64,000 nt of DNA from Sceloporus undulatus (GCF_019175285.1 NC_056526.1:125513271-125577270), one strand, 5' to 3'. Positions 1-11,750 are shown, numbered from the stretch's first letter. The notes: a model not told the origin generated them from the letters alone. Numbers and translations are program-made.

Positions 1-98
1 AGTCACATACTCTCAGACCCAGAAAATCTTGATAGGTTCACCTTAGGGTCACTGTAAATCAGAAACGACTTAAAGGCACAAAACAACAACAAGAAGAA
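1..98 (+). repeat. Sauria-type SINE, 3' part
   Basis: The window opens inside a tRNA-derived squamate SINE. The visible part has the AGTCACA...CTCAGA block, GATAGGTTCACCTTAGGGTC and the A-rich ACAACAACAA tail. The tRNA-like head lies before the window or is lost, and the block between CTCAGA and TCTTG is shortened. It sits in an SLC7A2 intron. Confidence 0.75.
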
Positions 99-775
99 CA
101 ATGAGATTCCCCTCCCAAAACAGCCTTAGTTTCCATTTAGATGCAGCATAAAGTGATGAAACATCACTTTCATTCTACCAAAATGAGACTTGTTAAGGGA
201 TGCTGCAGCCTTTCAGAACATGGAAGGAGCCATACATGGTGTCATGCAGCATTCTGTGCTCCAGAGCATGCCCAGCCCCAATTTGGAGCATAGCACATAG
301 CTATTAATGGCCAGACAAAGCTTCACAATGCTGCAATTACAAGCATCCCATTTGTACACCTATGAAACGAATCACTTGCATATCGTGAAATGATTCATAG
401 ATAGATCAGAGGAACTGTAATAACTGTATTTGTTCCTGGGACAAATAAAATGTACGTTTCAGAGTAAGAAGAGAGAGCATGAATTACTTGGCTGCCTCTT
501 CCAACTACTCCTCTTCCCCTCCAATTGCTGTAACTCTTCCAACATTAAGGAAATTTGGACCATCATTCCTGTCATTCTGCAGATTTTAAAATAAATATAG
601 CCGTTGTGCTAAACAAATGGAATAGGGATGCTGCACAGAGTACAGAGGAGAGTTTTTTGTTCACTTGACAGCCTCTGAAATGTATTCTACAATATAATGT
701 ATTATTGAATGTCATTTTAAAAATTTATTTTCCTGGTTTTACTCAACAATTTTCTTTGTGTGTTTGTGCACACAG

Positions 776-978
776 GTACCAACCCAGCTTAAACTATGAG
801 CAACCTAAATATTCAGCAGAAAAAGAAGCTCTTGAAGCATCTGAAAGAGAATGTGCAAGTGAATCTCAAATTAGTATGATACCAGGGCACAGTTTTAGCT
901 TACAAACACTGATAAATCCATCAAGTTTGCCAACTGAACAGTCTGCTACCATGGTTAACCTGCTTGTAGGTGTGTTGG
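776..978 (+). CDS. SLC7A2: SLC7A2 coding exon (fourth from the end)
   Basis: The acceptor CACACAG ends at 775 and the donor GGTAAGT starts at 979. The exon opens with the last base of a split codon (probably Arg) and ends with the first G of a split Gly codon. It encodes a charged loop rich in Glu and Ser ([15 protein letters not shown]), then [20 protein letters not shown], the start of a membrane segment. The Lys/Glu-rich linker varies between species, while the LPTEQSA stretch resembles the LPTQQSA I recall from human CAT-2. Confidence 0.95.
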
Positions 979-3900
979 GTAAGTCAAAACCTGTTTTGGG
1001 TAAGTCTGTAGAGCATCTTTGAAATTCCAACTAATAAGCATGTAGCATTTAAGTAAAACAAAAAGTCAAATTCATATGTAAAATGATAGAGCAGGTGAGG
1101 CTGGAAGAAATTTTGTTCTAAATTTCCAGTGTGGAAAACTGAGGGAAGAATCATAGAATCATAGAATCATAGAGTTAGAAGAGACCACAAGGGCCATCCA
1201 GTCCAACCCCCTGCCATGCAGGAAATCCAAAATAGAAGGCTAGTATGCTTTGGCTGAGGGTTATGTTGTAATGATATAAATAGCCTAGTTTTCAAGGATT
1301 CATTAAGAGGAAAGTGGATGCCTTTCATTTTTGGAAAAAAAACCTACTTTCATTGCTAAAGATTCTTAAATGTTATAAAAATAACGTTTAAAAATGTTAC
1401 ACACATATCTAAGATACTGAAACAATCTGTTCCTTTCTTGTTTCCCTTGATCGTCTCCACATAGGTCTTCTGGTTTGTGGCCTGAGCATTCTGACCACTT
1501 ACGGGATCCATTTTCTTGCCAATCTGGAGCTTTGGAGTATTTGTCTCCTTGTAGCTCTTTCAGTTCTATTTGTCATCATCATACTTGTCATCTGGAGGCA
1601 ACCTCAGAGTCACCAAAAGGTGGCATTTATGGTAAGAAAAACAAAGAATTGGATTTCTTAATATAAAAAATACAAGTGGGTAGTAAATAATGCTTCTAAT
1701 ACTTTGGGGGAAATTCTGTGAAATGGTACTACCGCCACTGTTATTTTAGTAATGAAGATAAATGTATAAATGCTAGCAAATAATCACAATAGTTTATTCA
1801 TTTACCAGGATATTTGACAAACCAACCTTTCAGTGCACTTAATAGACTAAGCATATGATTAAAATAAGCAGTAGTTTGTGAAAGTTCATAACACAATAAA
1901 CCTGTTAGTATGTATGGTATTGAAACAGTTTGTCTTCTTAATGTAAATAACCAAGCAAACAAAAACACTTTGTGGAATTTAGCCTCCACTGTAGAACAAG
2001 CTGAGAATTCATTTTTGTTAGCGCTGCAAAATATAGCAAATGTGATTAACTGATTTTAAAATTACTGTAGTTTTTATTTGACTAAAAAGATTGAGCAGCA
2101 GACTTTTTAAAAATTAGTAAAGTATCTTGGATCAGTAGTGTCACTGGGGGAGGGGGTACTGGGGGTGTAGATCACCCAGGTGACACCACAGAGGGGCTGA
2201 CACCCAATTGCCCCTGTCCCCATTCAGCCCTGCCACAGTCCACCAGCAGCAAGGAGCCAGGCTGAGCATGTGCGCACCCCTGACATCTCCTTGCCGCTGC
2301 CCCTTTCTCCCCTGAGGTGGCAAGGACTACTGGAAGACGTGCATGCTTCTCCAAGCTCCATACCGCCACTTCTTTCTCCTCTTAAGGAGCAGCAAGGACT
2401 ATTGGGAGGTGTGCGTGCTTCTCTGGGCTCCTGAGAAGAAGGAGTTGGTGGCAAGCATGGGGGCTATGGCAGGGAGGGGCACGGGCATGTGCTCGGGCTG
2501 ACTAAGCCTGTGCCCATACTTCCTTGCAGAAGCCCCACCCCTTCCGCCTCTGAAGAAGCGTCCACTGCACCAGGTGACACCGATGGCAGGGACACTGCTG
2601 TCTTGGATTCTAAGTGGCTTAACCTTTTTTTCTTTTTTACTCATGAATGAGAGAATGATTCTTTTAAGAAGATGCATGCTAACACATGTGTGCATAAAAA
2701 AACCAAATTGGGTATGGTCGCCTTCAAAAACAATTGCTTTATTTCAGTGCATTTCTATGCAGATTTTAATTAGTCTAAGAAATTCACATGAGTGACTAAT
2801 AGAGCAGTCCTAGCCCTCAGACCTACTACTGGGATTAGGCTGGGGTAGAATTAACTCTCTGCTGGCCACATGAAAATCTAGCGCTCCACCACTGCTGAAG
2901 CTCTACATGCAGCTAAGTCTACAGATGTCAAGCTCTGGCAGTAGTATTATTATCAGTAGTAGACCATGGAACAGGATATTATGAAGTCAGATTTAATCCA
3001 CTGCATCTAAATCATCTTTGATTCCTCAAGAGACTCTGAATCAGCTTTTCTGTAGCTAGCATAGCGAATTTGTTTCAGTGGGATGGAGGTTTCAGATAAC
3101 AAAAAACCCCATAATTACCCTTATCATCATGAACTGTTCAGCATCTGGAAGAGGTGCCTATTCAGATATCCCAGTTTTTATTTTTCTCTTCGGCATAATC
3201 CTGTGAATTTATTCGTAAGCAATGCTCACTTTGTTCAGTTCATCTTATTTCACACTAAGCAAATGAGAACAAAGAAAATAAACTAAAGAATAGATACTCT
3301 GAACTGAAATACATATTATAATTTAGGAATAATATACACAAAGTTGGCTATACAGTTGGTCCTCCACATTTGCAGGGAAGCAGGACCCCCGAAAAAATGG
3401 AAAACCATTAATATCTATTGTGGATTCCTTCCTTGGCAGGACCCTCTTGAGGGCAGCAAGAGTCTAGGGAAGAAAGAGGGGGTGCTGCCACTGCCATGGT
3501 CCCTAGGGAGGCAGACCCTCCCTGCCTCTTTCTCCATCTGTCTGCTCTCTCTGCCTCTTTTTCCTGTGACAAGCTGGGGGAGGGGGTTATACAGAAAACT
3601 GCATTTCTGCCCTTGGGGAATCCTTCCATATCTTTATACCCTTAAAGATAAAAATATATTCTGCAAAGCTAGAAGCAGCACACAATTTGTGCTGCTAACA
3701 ATCATCCATCTTGGCCAGAGTCCATCAAGCATTACTTATATCTGTATACACACACTTGAAGTACTTCTGTATGGCTAGAAGGTTGCACCAACTTCCCTTC
3801 TGCTTACTGCCCCATATATTTGGATGCTGTTCTGGAGGGTCTCCTGATATTTAAGTGGCTTTCAGAAGGATGCAATGGAACTAGCAGGTTGTGAGAAACC

Positions 3901-5666
3901 CTAGAGTGTATGCAGAATCTTGTCTGTGGACTTCTAGCTCCCAGCCCACATGTTCCCTTGCGGAACTGTGGTCTTTCCTTTTCCTGTCTGAGACTGCATA
4001 TCTAGACTCGACCAAATTAATTACAGCAGTATTACTGTAATGTTCTAGGTATTTGGCAAAGAAACTGAAATTGTAAAATATTTGTCTTTAGGTTCCACTT
4101 TTGCCATTGTTGCCCTCTTTGAGCATCTTAGTGAATATTTACTTAATGATGCAGCTAAGTGGGGAAACTTGGATTCGTTTTAGCATCTGGATGGCACTTG
4201 GTAGGTATTCCTGTAAGAGCAGAAAAAACTTGTTGTGAGCTTCCTTCAAATAAAGATTTATCGACAGTTTCTAAGTTTCTAATATAGAGGGTATTGAATC
4301 TGGCTCAGTGCATGTTCATCTCTTGCCAAAAGATGGTTTCCAGCAATCACACCACCAAATTCCTGGATGAGCCCTAGATCTGAACTCTTTGCTTTGGACA
4401 AACTGTGTATGGCTAGCAGGCATCAGTTATCTGGTACTGCCTGTGTCTTAGATATTTCAGACCCTTGGAGATTGCATTGCTGGAAATCCTATTAGCCATG
4501 AGGAAGTATTTTCCAAAAATGAATGTTTACTCACCCCAAAATTTGTGGGAATAGAAACTGAGGGTTAGATTTTCCTTACTTTGTACTAACAGGGTAGAAC
4601 TTAATATCCTTCAGTACCTTGATCCTCAAGCACAGTGTCCATAGTTCTAAATCAGCTACTTAGCTTCACAACTACCTTAGTTACATAGTTAAGTAGTAAC
4701 TTAACTTGATCCCCCAATCCAGACTTACTGGGCAGTAGCTGTTGTGAGTCACAGGGGTCTGTTCTTCTGTTGATCAAGATGTAGTTGACTGATGCTTCCA
4801 ACCCCTCCCACCAATGATCTCCAGTGTGAGTCGACAGAAAGATCTCTGAAATAATCCCCCCTCACACTGAAGATTGCCTGTGGCAGTGGGATGGAAAGGT
4901 CAGCCAGCTGTATCACAATAGACCCAAGAACAGACCTTTTTTGCTCACAGTGGCTGCTGCCAGTTAAGTCTGAGTTGGGGGACTGTAAAGATTGCGAATA
5001 TAAATCAGTCATAAATGCATACACACATGTAACTGCAATTGTGAATTCCAGCCAGTGTTCTTGGAGAAAACACAGATGCTTGGAAGAATCCTTCAAACTG
5101 CTTTTTGTTCATCAAGGCTAGGACTGCGTAGACTGAATTTGAAATTCATACACTTTCATGAAAACCATTGGATGATCTTGGGCCAGTCATTTTTTTTTGG
5201 ACTAGCCTATCTCATGTGGTTACTTGGGGCAGGTGAGAGATAATGTATATTACACCGAGCTCACTGAAAATGACTATGTAAAATTATTAAGATAGCACTG
5301 GGCTAAATGCTCAATACAGGTGGACAGAGAACTATGCTCATGGGTAATACCAAATATTGATCAAGTATGAAGTTGTGACTATTTTAGTAATCATAAATAC
5401 AACTAAAGAAAAATTGCAGAATATATTACATGCTTGGTGGGAAAATGTTTTTCTTTTCTTTTCATTTGTAAGGTTTCCTGATTTACTTCTCCTATGGCAT
5501 ACGACATAGTGTAGAAGGCCATCCTCAAGAGGACGAAGAAGATGATGATAGCTGCTCAGAAAAAAGTGAAATGCTAGAAAAGGACCATCGAAAAGAGGCA
5601 AATGAGCATGAAAATGCAAGTGAAAATGCTCAGTTTATTACTGATGAAAGGACAAGTGAATGCTAA
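776..5666 (+). CDS. SLC7A2: SLC7A2 (CAT-2), last four coding exons
   Basis: This is the 3' part of the cationic amino-acid transporter 2 gene, a plasma-membrane carrier for arginine, lysine and ornithine of the APC/SLC7 family. Four exons (776-978, 1465-1631, 4092-4200, 5473-5666) join in frame with GT/AG borders and encode 223 residues. These start at [10 protein letters not shown], run through hydrophobic segments ([62 protein letters not shown]) and end in an acidic cytoplasmic tail closing with TSEC and TAA. From memory, the human protein has matching blocks ([27 protein letters not shown]) and ends in TSEF. The earlier exons lie before the window. The next gene downstream is PDGFRL on the same strand, as in human. 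I saw no frameshift or stop in the exons. Confidence 0.96.
1149..1233 (-). mobile_element. CR1 LINE 3' tail fragment
   Basis: Three direct AATCATAG units (the reverse of the CR1 terminal ATTCTATGATT repeat) are followed by GAGACCACAAGGGCCATCCA and CCCCTGCCATGCAGGAA. This is the extreme 3' end of a CR1 LINE on the minus strand. The same 3' end occurs on the plus strand at 15300-15376. No coding part remains. Confidence 0.85.
1465..1631 (+). CDS. SLC7A2: SLC7A2 coding exon (third from the end)
   Basis: The acceptor CCACATAG ends at 1464 and the donor GTAAGA starts at 1632. It encodes two hydrophobic segments separated by [14 protein letters not shown] and ends [13 protein letters not shown]. 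It enters in phase 1 (completing Gly) and leaves on a codon boundary after Met. The motifs LTTYG and WRQPQ are characteristic of CAT-type transporters as I know them. Confidence 0.96.
2133..2600. mobile_element. hAT-type nonautonomous DNA transposon with 8-bp TSD
   Basis: The element starts CAGTAGTGTCACT and ends with the near-inverse AGGGACACTGCTG. It is flanked by the exact 8-base repeat TCTTGGAT at 2125-2132 and 2601-2608, as expected of hAT elements. The interior is GC-rich, unlike the AT-rich intron around it, and holds several overlapping minus-strand open frames with no recognisable protein. It lies in the SLC7A2 intron between 1631 and 4092. Confidence 0.85.
3353..3560. mobile_element. 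Tigger-like element, one end visible
   Basis: TA at 3351-3352 is followed by CAGTTGGTCCTCCACATTTG, the terminal sequence type of Tigger (Tc1/mariner) elements, also seen at 18522 and 25316. No matching second terminus was found, so the right border is arbitrary. It lies in an SLC7A2 intron. Confidence 0.45.
4092..4200 (+). CDS. SLC7A2: SLC7A2 coding exon (second from the end)
   Basis: The acceptor TTTAG ends at 4091 and the donor GTAGGT starts at 4201. The 109 bases encode [20 protein letters not shown], then [16 protein letters not shown] and one base of a Gly codon. It contains a Pro/Leu-rich membrane segment and the conserved [10 protein letters not shown] stretch. Confidence 0.96.
4723..4985 (-). 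repeat. Foldback repeat, family A
   Basis: The segment reads ACTTACTGGGCAGTAGCTG, then TTGATCAAGATGTAGTTGAC and ACCAATGATCTCCAGTG, and then returns to the reverse of its start near GCTGCTGCCAGTTAAGTC. A second copy in the opposite orientation lies at 48640-48915. The two halves of each copy are imperfect inverted repeats, as in a MITE. I cannot name the family. Confidence 0.55.
5140..5265 (+). repeat. SINE-like fragment
   Basis: The phrase CCATTGGATGATCTTGGGCC, followed by AGTCA and CAGGTGAGAGATAATGTA, resembles the middle of a tRNA-derived SINE (compare the GGGTGACCTTGGGCAAGTCA block of the Sauria-type copies). No head or tail can be delimited. It is in the last SLC7A2 intron. Confidence 0.4.
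5473..5666 (+). CDS. SLC7A2: SLC7A2 terminal coding exon
   Basis: The acceptor TTTGTAAG ends at 5472. The exon encodes [20 protein letters not shown], then an acidic, Ser-rich cytoplasmic tail ([13 protein letters not shown]) ending [10 protein letters not shown], with TAA at 5664-5666. The C-terminal tail is soluble and charged, as expected for this family. No break is seen. Confidence 0.95.
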
Positions 5667-7799
5667 TGGTTGCCAACCTCCATGTTGTCTATGTTTTTCA
5701 AGCACTGAACTGTCACAGAATATAGTTGTTGGGGAGTGGGGTGAAATGGTCAAACATTTGTCAGCAGTAATCTGCTTGTGCTTTATGAAAACATCTACCA
5801 GAAAACATGAATGATGGATCTAGACTGGTTGCTAGTTATCTCATCCAACTGAGAACTTCCACAGATGTATTATCTGAAGTGAAACTACCAAGGAAGTGGA
5901 AGGGAAGAGCTTTCCATTGGTTACTTTCTACCTGTATGTCACTGTTAAAAAATCTTGAGGATTTTTTTAGTTGCATCATACAATCTTAATTCAAAGATCA
6001 CCTTGCAACTAATTCCTTACAAATATTTGAAGGTGGAGGGATATGAGTTCTTGTGTTTGAGTTCCTTTGATGTAATACCTGTTTTAAATAGCCACATAAC
6101 TAGACCCTTTTCAGCTACTCTAAATTCACAGAAATGTTAAAATACAACTAATTAGATGGGTGGGTAGGTAGGGAATATAAACAGGAGAATTTTAGCATGT
6201 ATTAGTGATGCTGTATGTATGGTATGTGTTAACTATTGCTAAATTTTAATGTGAAGCATGAATATTCTCCTGAAAATTCTTAGGTTCAAGAACAGTATTT
6301 GTAAATAGTAACATATGGATACACTTCCAATGTTTGAAATTACATTTTTAGTCAGTCATTTTCCAAGTGAAAGTGAAAATGAAAAACAGACCTTTGCTCA
6401 CTTACAGGAAAATTAAAGTACAGTACAGACAAATGACATGTATCTATGGGACTGGGGATTTTTTTTAGGTGCAGATGCTCCTGTTGAATTGTCTGATGGT
6501 GGTGGTGATGATGCATATATGAACAGTTTGGATTGCCAGTAGCTGTCTAACAATAAAACAGTGTACTCAGCTGACAACATAGACATATATTGCTTAAGTA
6601 ATCTGACCTCTGGCAAACCAAATAAGTTCACTGAGAAATATTAAACTACTACCCCTACACTGTCTGTTAGGATATTATGGACCACAGTAAAGCTTGATTA
6701 AAAGTAGTCTAGCTTTTTGTTTGAATCTAACAAATTGTGATTCTTATTAACTATGGTTGTTTGAAAGAAGCCAGCTTCAAACCATGGCTTAGGAAGTCGG
6801 CTTATTTAAACAAGCTGTCCTAGGTTTAATATTGTTTAGTATTCATATATAACACTACATTATATGCTGCGGGAGCTATAAAAAAAATCAGAAGTGAATT
6901 ATTTCAGTCTTGTCCTTCTGGCTCCACAGGTAGAGCGAAGGATGCAAGCCCAAGATTTGTTACAGTTTGTTTTCCTCCCAGTAAAGCCCATCATGGTTTA
7001 ACTAAATGTTCAAACATCTGGGATGTCCTTCTTGGAACTACCATATCTGGCAATGAATTTCATCATAACTGCACTAATATTTATTATATAAACCATGACA
7101 GAACTTTATTTTTCTAAGGAATTGGTTAAGAGGTGTGTTTTGCATGTTAGAGAGGGGAAGAAAAGTAGAAAAAGTAATTCATTTTTAAATAAAACTGTAT
7201 ATATGTATTTTGATTTAGATGTGGGCACCTTATTTAGTACAAATGGTCACTGTTGTGTTGCAAATTTTCACTCACATTTATGGTCCATAGCTTGATTCTA
7301 GCAAGTTGCATTTGTTGCACACCACTTATGGTAAAGCAGTATATTGTATATGTCCAGATCTGGTTCACACATAACCCTACTTATGAGGCAGTATATGTTG
7401 TATGAGCAAGCAGTAGAAGAAGCAAAACTGTCTGGTAGCATAACCTTTCTCCTTCTTTTTTTATTTGTGGTGGAAGTGTGGGATAGAGAGAATGAGCTTC
7501 TGTAGCTTACTCCAGTAGTGAAATAATTAGAATGTACATCTCCCACAACCCTGAAACCTCTTATAATAATCTTTCAATTTTTTTCATTGCTGCTGTGGGG
7601 TTTGAAAACCATATTTTAAAAGAAGTGTAAATTCTATTTTTTAAGAAGCTCTTGAAAATAGACTGACAAAAATACCTTAAAGAATTAATCTATCTTAGAC
7701 AGGATTTTCAATTTCTTTTTCCAAATCTTAAGGTTCATCTGCCCTTAACTGCTATTATAACAGTAGGAAGAATAACAGGAGCCACCCAGTTGTGCTTGG

Positions 7800-8024
7800 C
7801 TATTGTGTTTATCTGCCTTCTTGTCTGTCAAAACCTATGGTAATCCCATGAATTCAATAGGGTTTTCATAGGCAAGGAATACTCAGAGGTGATTTTGTCA
7901 GTTCCTTCCTCTAAACTATAGCCTATGATACCTGATATTCATTGATGATCTCCCATTTGAGTACTAACCATTGCTAACCGTGCTTAACTTCCAAGATCCA
8001 ACTGGATTTGGTGCCTTCAGGGCA
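7800..8024 (-). repeat. 5S-rRNA-derived SINE in the SLC7A2 3' UTR
   Basis: On the minus strand the head (about 8024-7945) reads as a diverged 5S rRNA: the reverse complements of GATCTCCCATTTGAGTACTAAC and GCTTAACTTCCAAGATCCAA correspond to the 5S internal promoter region. The body (GGCAAGGAATACTCAGAGGT and the AATCCCATGAATTCAATAGG block) is shared with the copy at 36776-36975. Because it lies in the 3' UTR, the mature SLC7A2 mRNA should carry its antisense. Confidence 0.8.
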
Positions 8025-9884
8025 TTTATATACTCAAATGTGAAAAGGAAATAAAATTCACCTTTGAACCTTACACAGTAATATGAAGGGCAGGGAGAGA
8101 GAGCACAGGTCAATTGCATTGTTCCTCCCTATTTTACCCCACTTAATTTCTGAAGCCAGCCTAGAAGTACCGAGTTTCGTAAGAGCAGTAAATATGGCAT
8201 CAACTCCTCTTGTCTTTAAAATATAAAGAAGCTATATTTTAATCTGCTTTTATGCATAATAAATAGCAGGAAAGGAACACTTATAGAAATAAATGCATAA
8301 TTCTAATGTACAATGTGCTAAGAAGCTGTCATTATTGAATGTAAATAAATATTGCCGCAGTTATGTATTGCTCTGATTGTTTGTTCTATTTGCAATATAT
8401 ATAAATGTACACACATAATTGCAATAATTTCTTAAAATATTTGTATTACTGAAAAAGGGGCAGCTTTATTAAAAATGTGAAAAGAGACTTGACGATTTTT
8501 AATATGTTTTTAAGTAATCAGTTTTTTAAAAGTTAGTTAGATTGAAACTGCTACAAACAATGGAAACTGAACCAAATAAAAAAACCTATCAATCTATATT
8601 ATATAAAGTGATACAGCCATACATCCTGAGCTAAATACTCCTGATTTGGAAAACTTTTCCCACTCACCTCTATGAATGTGGAGAAAGGTAGGAGAAATAC
8701 ACAAAAATGATTCCAACAGTGACTGAATGGAGAAGCTATTTCACATCTTAGGTCTTCCATGTTGGGAATTTTATATGTGCAAGAAGCCTCTGCATCTTGG
8801 TAACCTTGGTAATAGGTATTTACACCTGTGTCTTGAAAGAAATATTGTAAGAGGTAGCACTTATGCTTTGATTTCTTGAAGTAATCTGGATGGATACCCA
8901 CTTACTTCAGTTAAATCAATATTAGATTTAGCCCCTGAAAGGCCAAGACATAGCCACATATATTTCAGGATTATAGTTTCTCAACCTCCCAACAACTCTG
9001 TGAAGCAGGCTAAGGTAGAAAGGACTTACCCAGATTCACCAACTGAGCAATAGACCTGAGTGAGCAAACAACTTTGTTTTAGCATGAAATTAAATGCCAT
9101 ATTACTTTCCCCCAATAACATGAAGTCTTGTAAAATGTTACTCACCAATGCCAAATATTAAAAACATTATTGATTTCTTCCTCTCATTCCGCCTTTCTTC
9201 CTACTGCCAAAAAAATTAAAATTCTGTAATGCTCTCCCTCATTGTAGCTAGATTTTACAAAGTCCAAAAATCTAGAAATATGTTCATTTGCTTTTTCAGA
9301 TGCAGCAAATGTGGCAATGTTCTCACTTCCATGTAATTTTTGCTCAAGTATTTGTGTATATAGTGGATAAACATCCCAGTGTCTCTATGCAGTTAGACTA
9401 ACTAAAACCTTTTGAGTCAAGGTCAGCAGTAGTGTGTGGATTAACCATCCAACACTTAGTTTTACGTCTCTGTGATCTTAACAGGAAAATAAATGTGCTT
9501 AACATTTTTTTTCTCCTGCAACAACTGGTCCTTAGGCAGAACAATCCTGTGGTTAGCTAAAGAGAGCTATGAACCTTACAGCTTTTAAAATCTGGGAGGA
9601 CACCTACCAGCAGGGTGGACATGAGAGATGTGTGGTGTTTTCTTCTCTTCCTCCAGATCCTTTCCTTGCTTTTTTCCTATTTTCCTCTCATTTTTTTAGA
9701 TTGGCTTTTTAAAAAATCCATATTCATTTAATAATTTTGCTTGATATCTTTTACTATAATGTGATAAAGGTTGCAGTCTTTACGTTGCCTTATTGAAGGC
9801 TGTAGGAATTATTTCTGAGTTAAAAATGAATGGGATTGGATTGGCAATGATCAAAGAATTTCTAAAGAAGGTAAGGAAACCTAT

Positions 9885-9965
9885 GCCCTTCTGGGTAGTG
9901 TTGGACTCCATTTCCCATCAGCCCTAGCCACAATGAGGGATGATGGGAATAGGAGTTAACTTACC
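9885..9965. repeat. Small foldback repeat
   Basis: GGACTCCATTTCCCATCAGC and, about 30 bases on, GATGATGGGAATAGGAGTTA are near inverse copies, making a hairpin around CCCTAGCCACAATGAGG. Related scraps occur near 21183-21245 and 61670-61775. It is probably a MITE remnant within the SLC7A2 3' UTR. Confidence 0.5.
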
Positions 9966-10509
9966 CCAGAGGTTTTCTATCTCAGTAATTGCTTAGTAGG
10001 TTTTCTTTATTTTTAATTTTTTTTCTTTTTTCACTTGTGCCTTTGGCAAATTCCCAGGGAATTCTGCATTAATGGGAAACTTAGGAAGAACTGCCACAGA
10101 AGGTCACTATAAAAATGCTTTTGCGTACTGTACTTTGCTATTTTAAAAACTTTCTAAATGAGTGCTTACCTTGGCTGCGTCACTATAGGTTGTATGTTTT
10201 ATATATAAATGTTCACTGTAATCATGGTTACCATGTATATGTTTGCTGTGCGCATAAATGGGGATAAATCATTTTTAAATTTAGTCAAGATTTTTAAAAC
10301 GATACTAGAGAAAAATCAGATTTTTTAAAAAATGATGTACAAAAATGTGTTTAAAGAATAAAAATACTTGGTGCTTTGGGTTTTTCACTTTTACAAGAAA
10401 ACATCAATCGTTCTTTGTTACTGTAGACTTCAATAAATTTATACTGGTGCTGTTCATTGTAAACATGTTGCTTATGACAGTACATGTGCATTTATTCTAT
10501 ATTTTTTAA

Positions 10510-10515
10510 AATAAA
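10510..10515 (+). terminator. SLC7A2: Likely SLC7A2 polyadenylation signal
   Basis: A perfect AATAAA is followed about 20 bases later by a GT-rich stretch (TGCTGTGTAGGTG plus a T run), the usual downstream element. Another AATAAA lies at 10432-10437 and may be an alternative site. A CA microsatellite and a SINE follow directly, which fits the end of the transcript here. Confidence 0.6.
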
Positions 10516-10578
10516 GTATAAAAGTTTACATGCTGTGTAGGTGTTTTTTTTTTACTTTTATCTTCCAAAGTGGTAAGG

Positions 10579-10580
<2 letters not shown>

Positions 10581-10611
<31 letters not shown>
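10581..10611. repeat. (AC)n microsatellite
   Basis: About 15 uninterrupted AC units, just past the likely SLC7A2 polyadenylation site. Confidence 0.95.
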
Positions 10612-10612
<1 letters not shown>

Positions 10613-10699
10613 CCCGCAATGATAAATATAGGTTTTCTGTAGGAACATTAAGGCAAAAATCTTAATGGTCATTTTTTATACACATTTTGTAACTTAGTT

Positions 10700-10870
10700 T
10701 GTTGTTATCGTTGTGTGCCTTCGAGTCATTTCTGACTTATGGCAACTCTAAGACAAACCTATCATAGGGTTTTCTTTGGAAAATTTGTTCAGAGCTAGTT
10801 TGTCATTGCCTTCCTATGAGGCTGAGAGAATGTGACTTACCCCAGTGGGTTTCTGTGGCTGGGCCTGGAT
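10700..10870 (-). repeat. Sauria-type SINE, tail to middle
   Basis: Read on the minus strand, the copy runs from the AACAAC tail (10700) through the reverse of TGTGCCTTCGAGTCATTTCT, GACTTATGGCAACTC and TTGTTCAGAG to the block before the tRNA-like head, which is missing past 10870. It is intergenic. Confidence 0.85.
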
Positions 10871-11600
10871 AGAAAGAAATGCTTAACGGTGACTGGTACA
10901 GTGGGCACCTCTGGTTTGTATACTCAGTTTCCAGTTATAAGGTTTTATGCTACTTGTCAAAATGTATAAGAAGGAGGAAGACCAAAGACCACTATTCTCT
11001 GTTGATGGTTTTGATAACTAAATTACAGCTGTACAGAAACTACAAAGAACTCACATTATAACAGTAGGTGGATGGGAACAACAGAAGGAGAGGTGAGGTA
11101 GCTAAGGAACTGTTACACAAGGGCCCCATTCCCACTTACAAATAATTCTGCAAAGCTATCACCAAAAATGGCAACGATGCCCATTCCTGGCTTCTTTTTT
11201 TACAGTGTTCATTTGAATTTTTGCTTAGTTGTTTTTAAGCATCTCTTACTAAAAACAGCTTGAGATTAGCCTGCTGGAGCAAAACATAACAAAAACTCTC
11301 ATGGTTTATTTGGTGTATGCTTTTGTAGACTTCTCACCCTTTCATCAAATAGACCAAATTAAATTATGTTTGGCTAGCATCCTTTTAATTATAATATCAT
11401 ACGTTAGAATTACAACCTCATCATTTTTTCCCTATTCCCATTTGTGATTGTTCTTTCATTACTTGATTTGTAAATGACCCCGAAACCCACTTAAAATAAA
11501 AAGTGGAGAATAGGGAGGGGTGATTTTAGTGAAGAGAGGTTCATCCGAAAAATGCAGTTAAATACATAATAAAATATTGTTTCTATATGCCTTGCCATTT
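10871..11600. other. Intergenic stretch without recognised features
   Basis: AT-rich DNA between SLC7A2 and PDGFRL. A 60-codon plus-strand open frame at 10879-11061 has no recognisable features. I see no gene. Confidence 0.6.
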
Positions 11601-11609
11601 TCGAGGCAT

Positions 11610-11750
11610 CATGGGGAATATTTATTTATTTTGTTTCATTTCTATGATGCCGTTCTCCCAGGAAGGGCCCTAAGGCAGCTCACAAGATAAAAACATCTCA
11701 AAAACTTCACAGTAAAAATTTAAAACCATCTATTTAAAAGAATACAAAAT
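11610..11750 (-). mobile_element. LINE 3' tail fragment (L2/CR1 type)
   Basis: The run TTTATTTATTTTG, then TTCTATGATGCCGTTCTCCC and CTAAGGCAGCTCACAAGAT, matches the inverted 3' UTR style of L2/CR1 LINEs (a GTGAGC...GCCT box on the minus strand). No coding sequence is left. Confidence 0.5.

Larger units (their letters stand above)
5667..10540 (+). other. SLC7A2: SLC7A2 3' UTR
   Basis: AT-rich, noncoding sequence runs from the stop codon to a pair of polyadenylation signals. The length (~4.9 kb) agrees with my recollection that CAT-2 mRNAs have long 3' UTRs. Inside it are a 5S-rRNA-derived SINE (7800-8024), a MIR-like scrap near 8968-9060 and a small foldback near 9885-9965. The end is inferred from the signals, not from transcript data. 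Confidence 0.7.

Noticed and set aside
2141-2695. Overlapping minus-strand frames of 60-98 codons
   Set aside because: They fall mainly within the GC-rich hAT-type element; no protein likeness, and they overlap one another in different frames.
3344-3778. A 144-codon open frame
   Set aside because: It begins at a Tigger-like terminus inside an SLC7A2 intron; no domain, low complexity, and no splice context.
7945-8024. A 5S rRNA-like segment
   Set aside because: It is the head of a SINE, diverged and fused to a repeat body; not a 5S rRNA gene.
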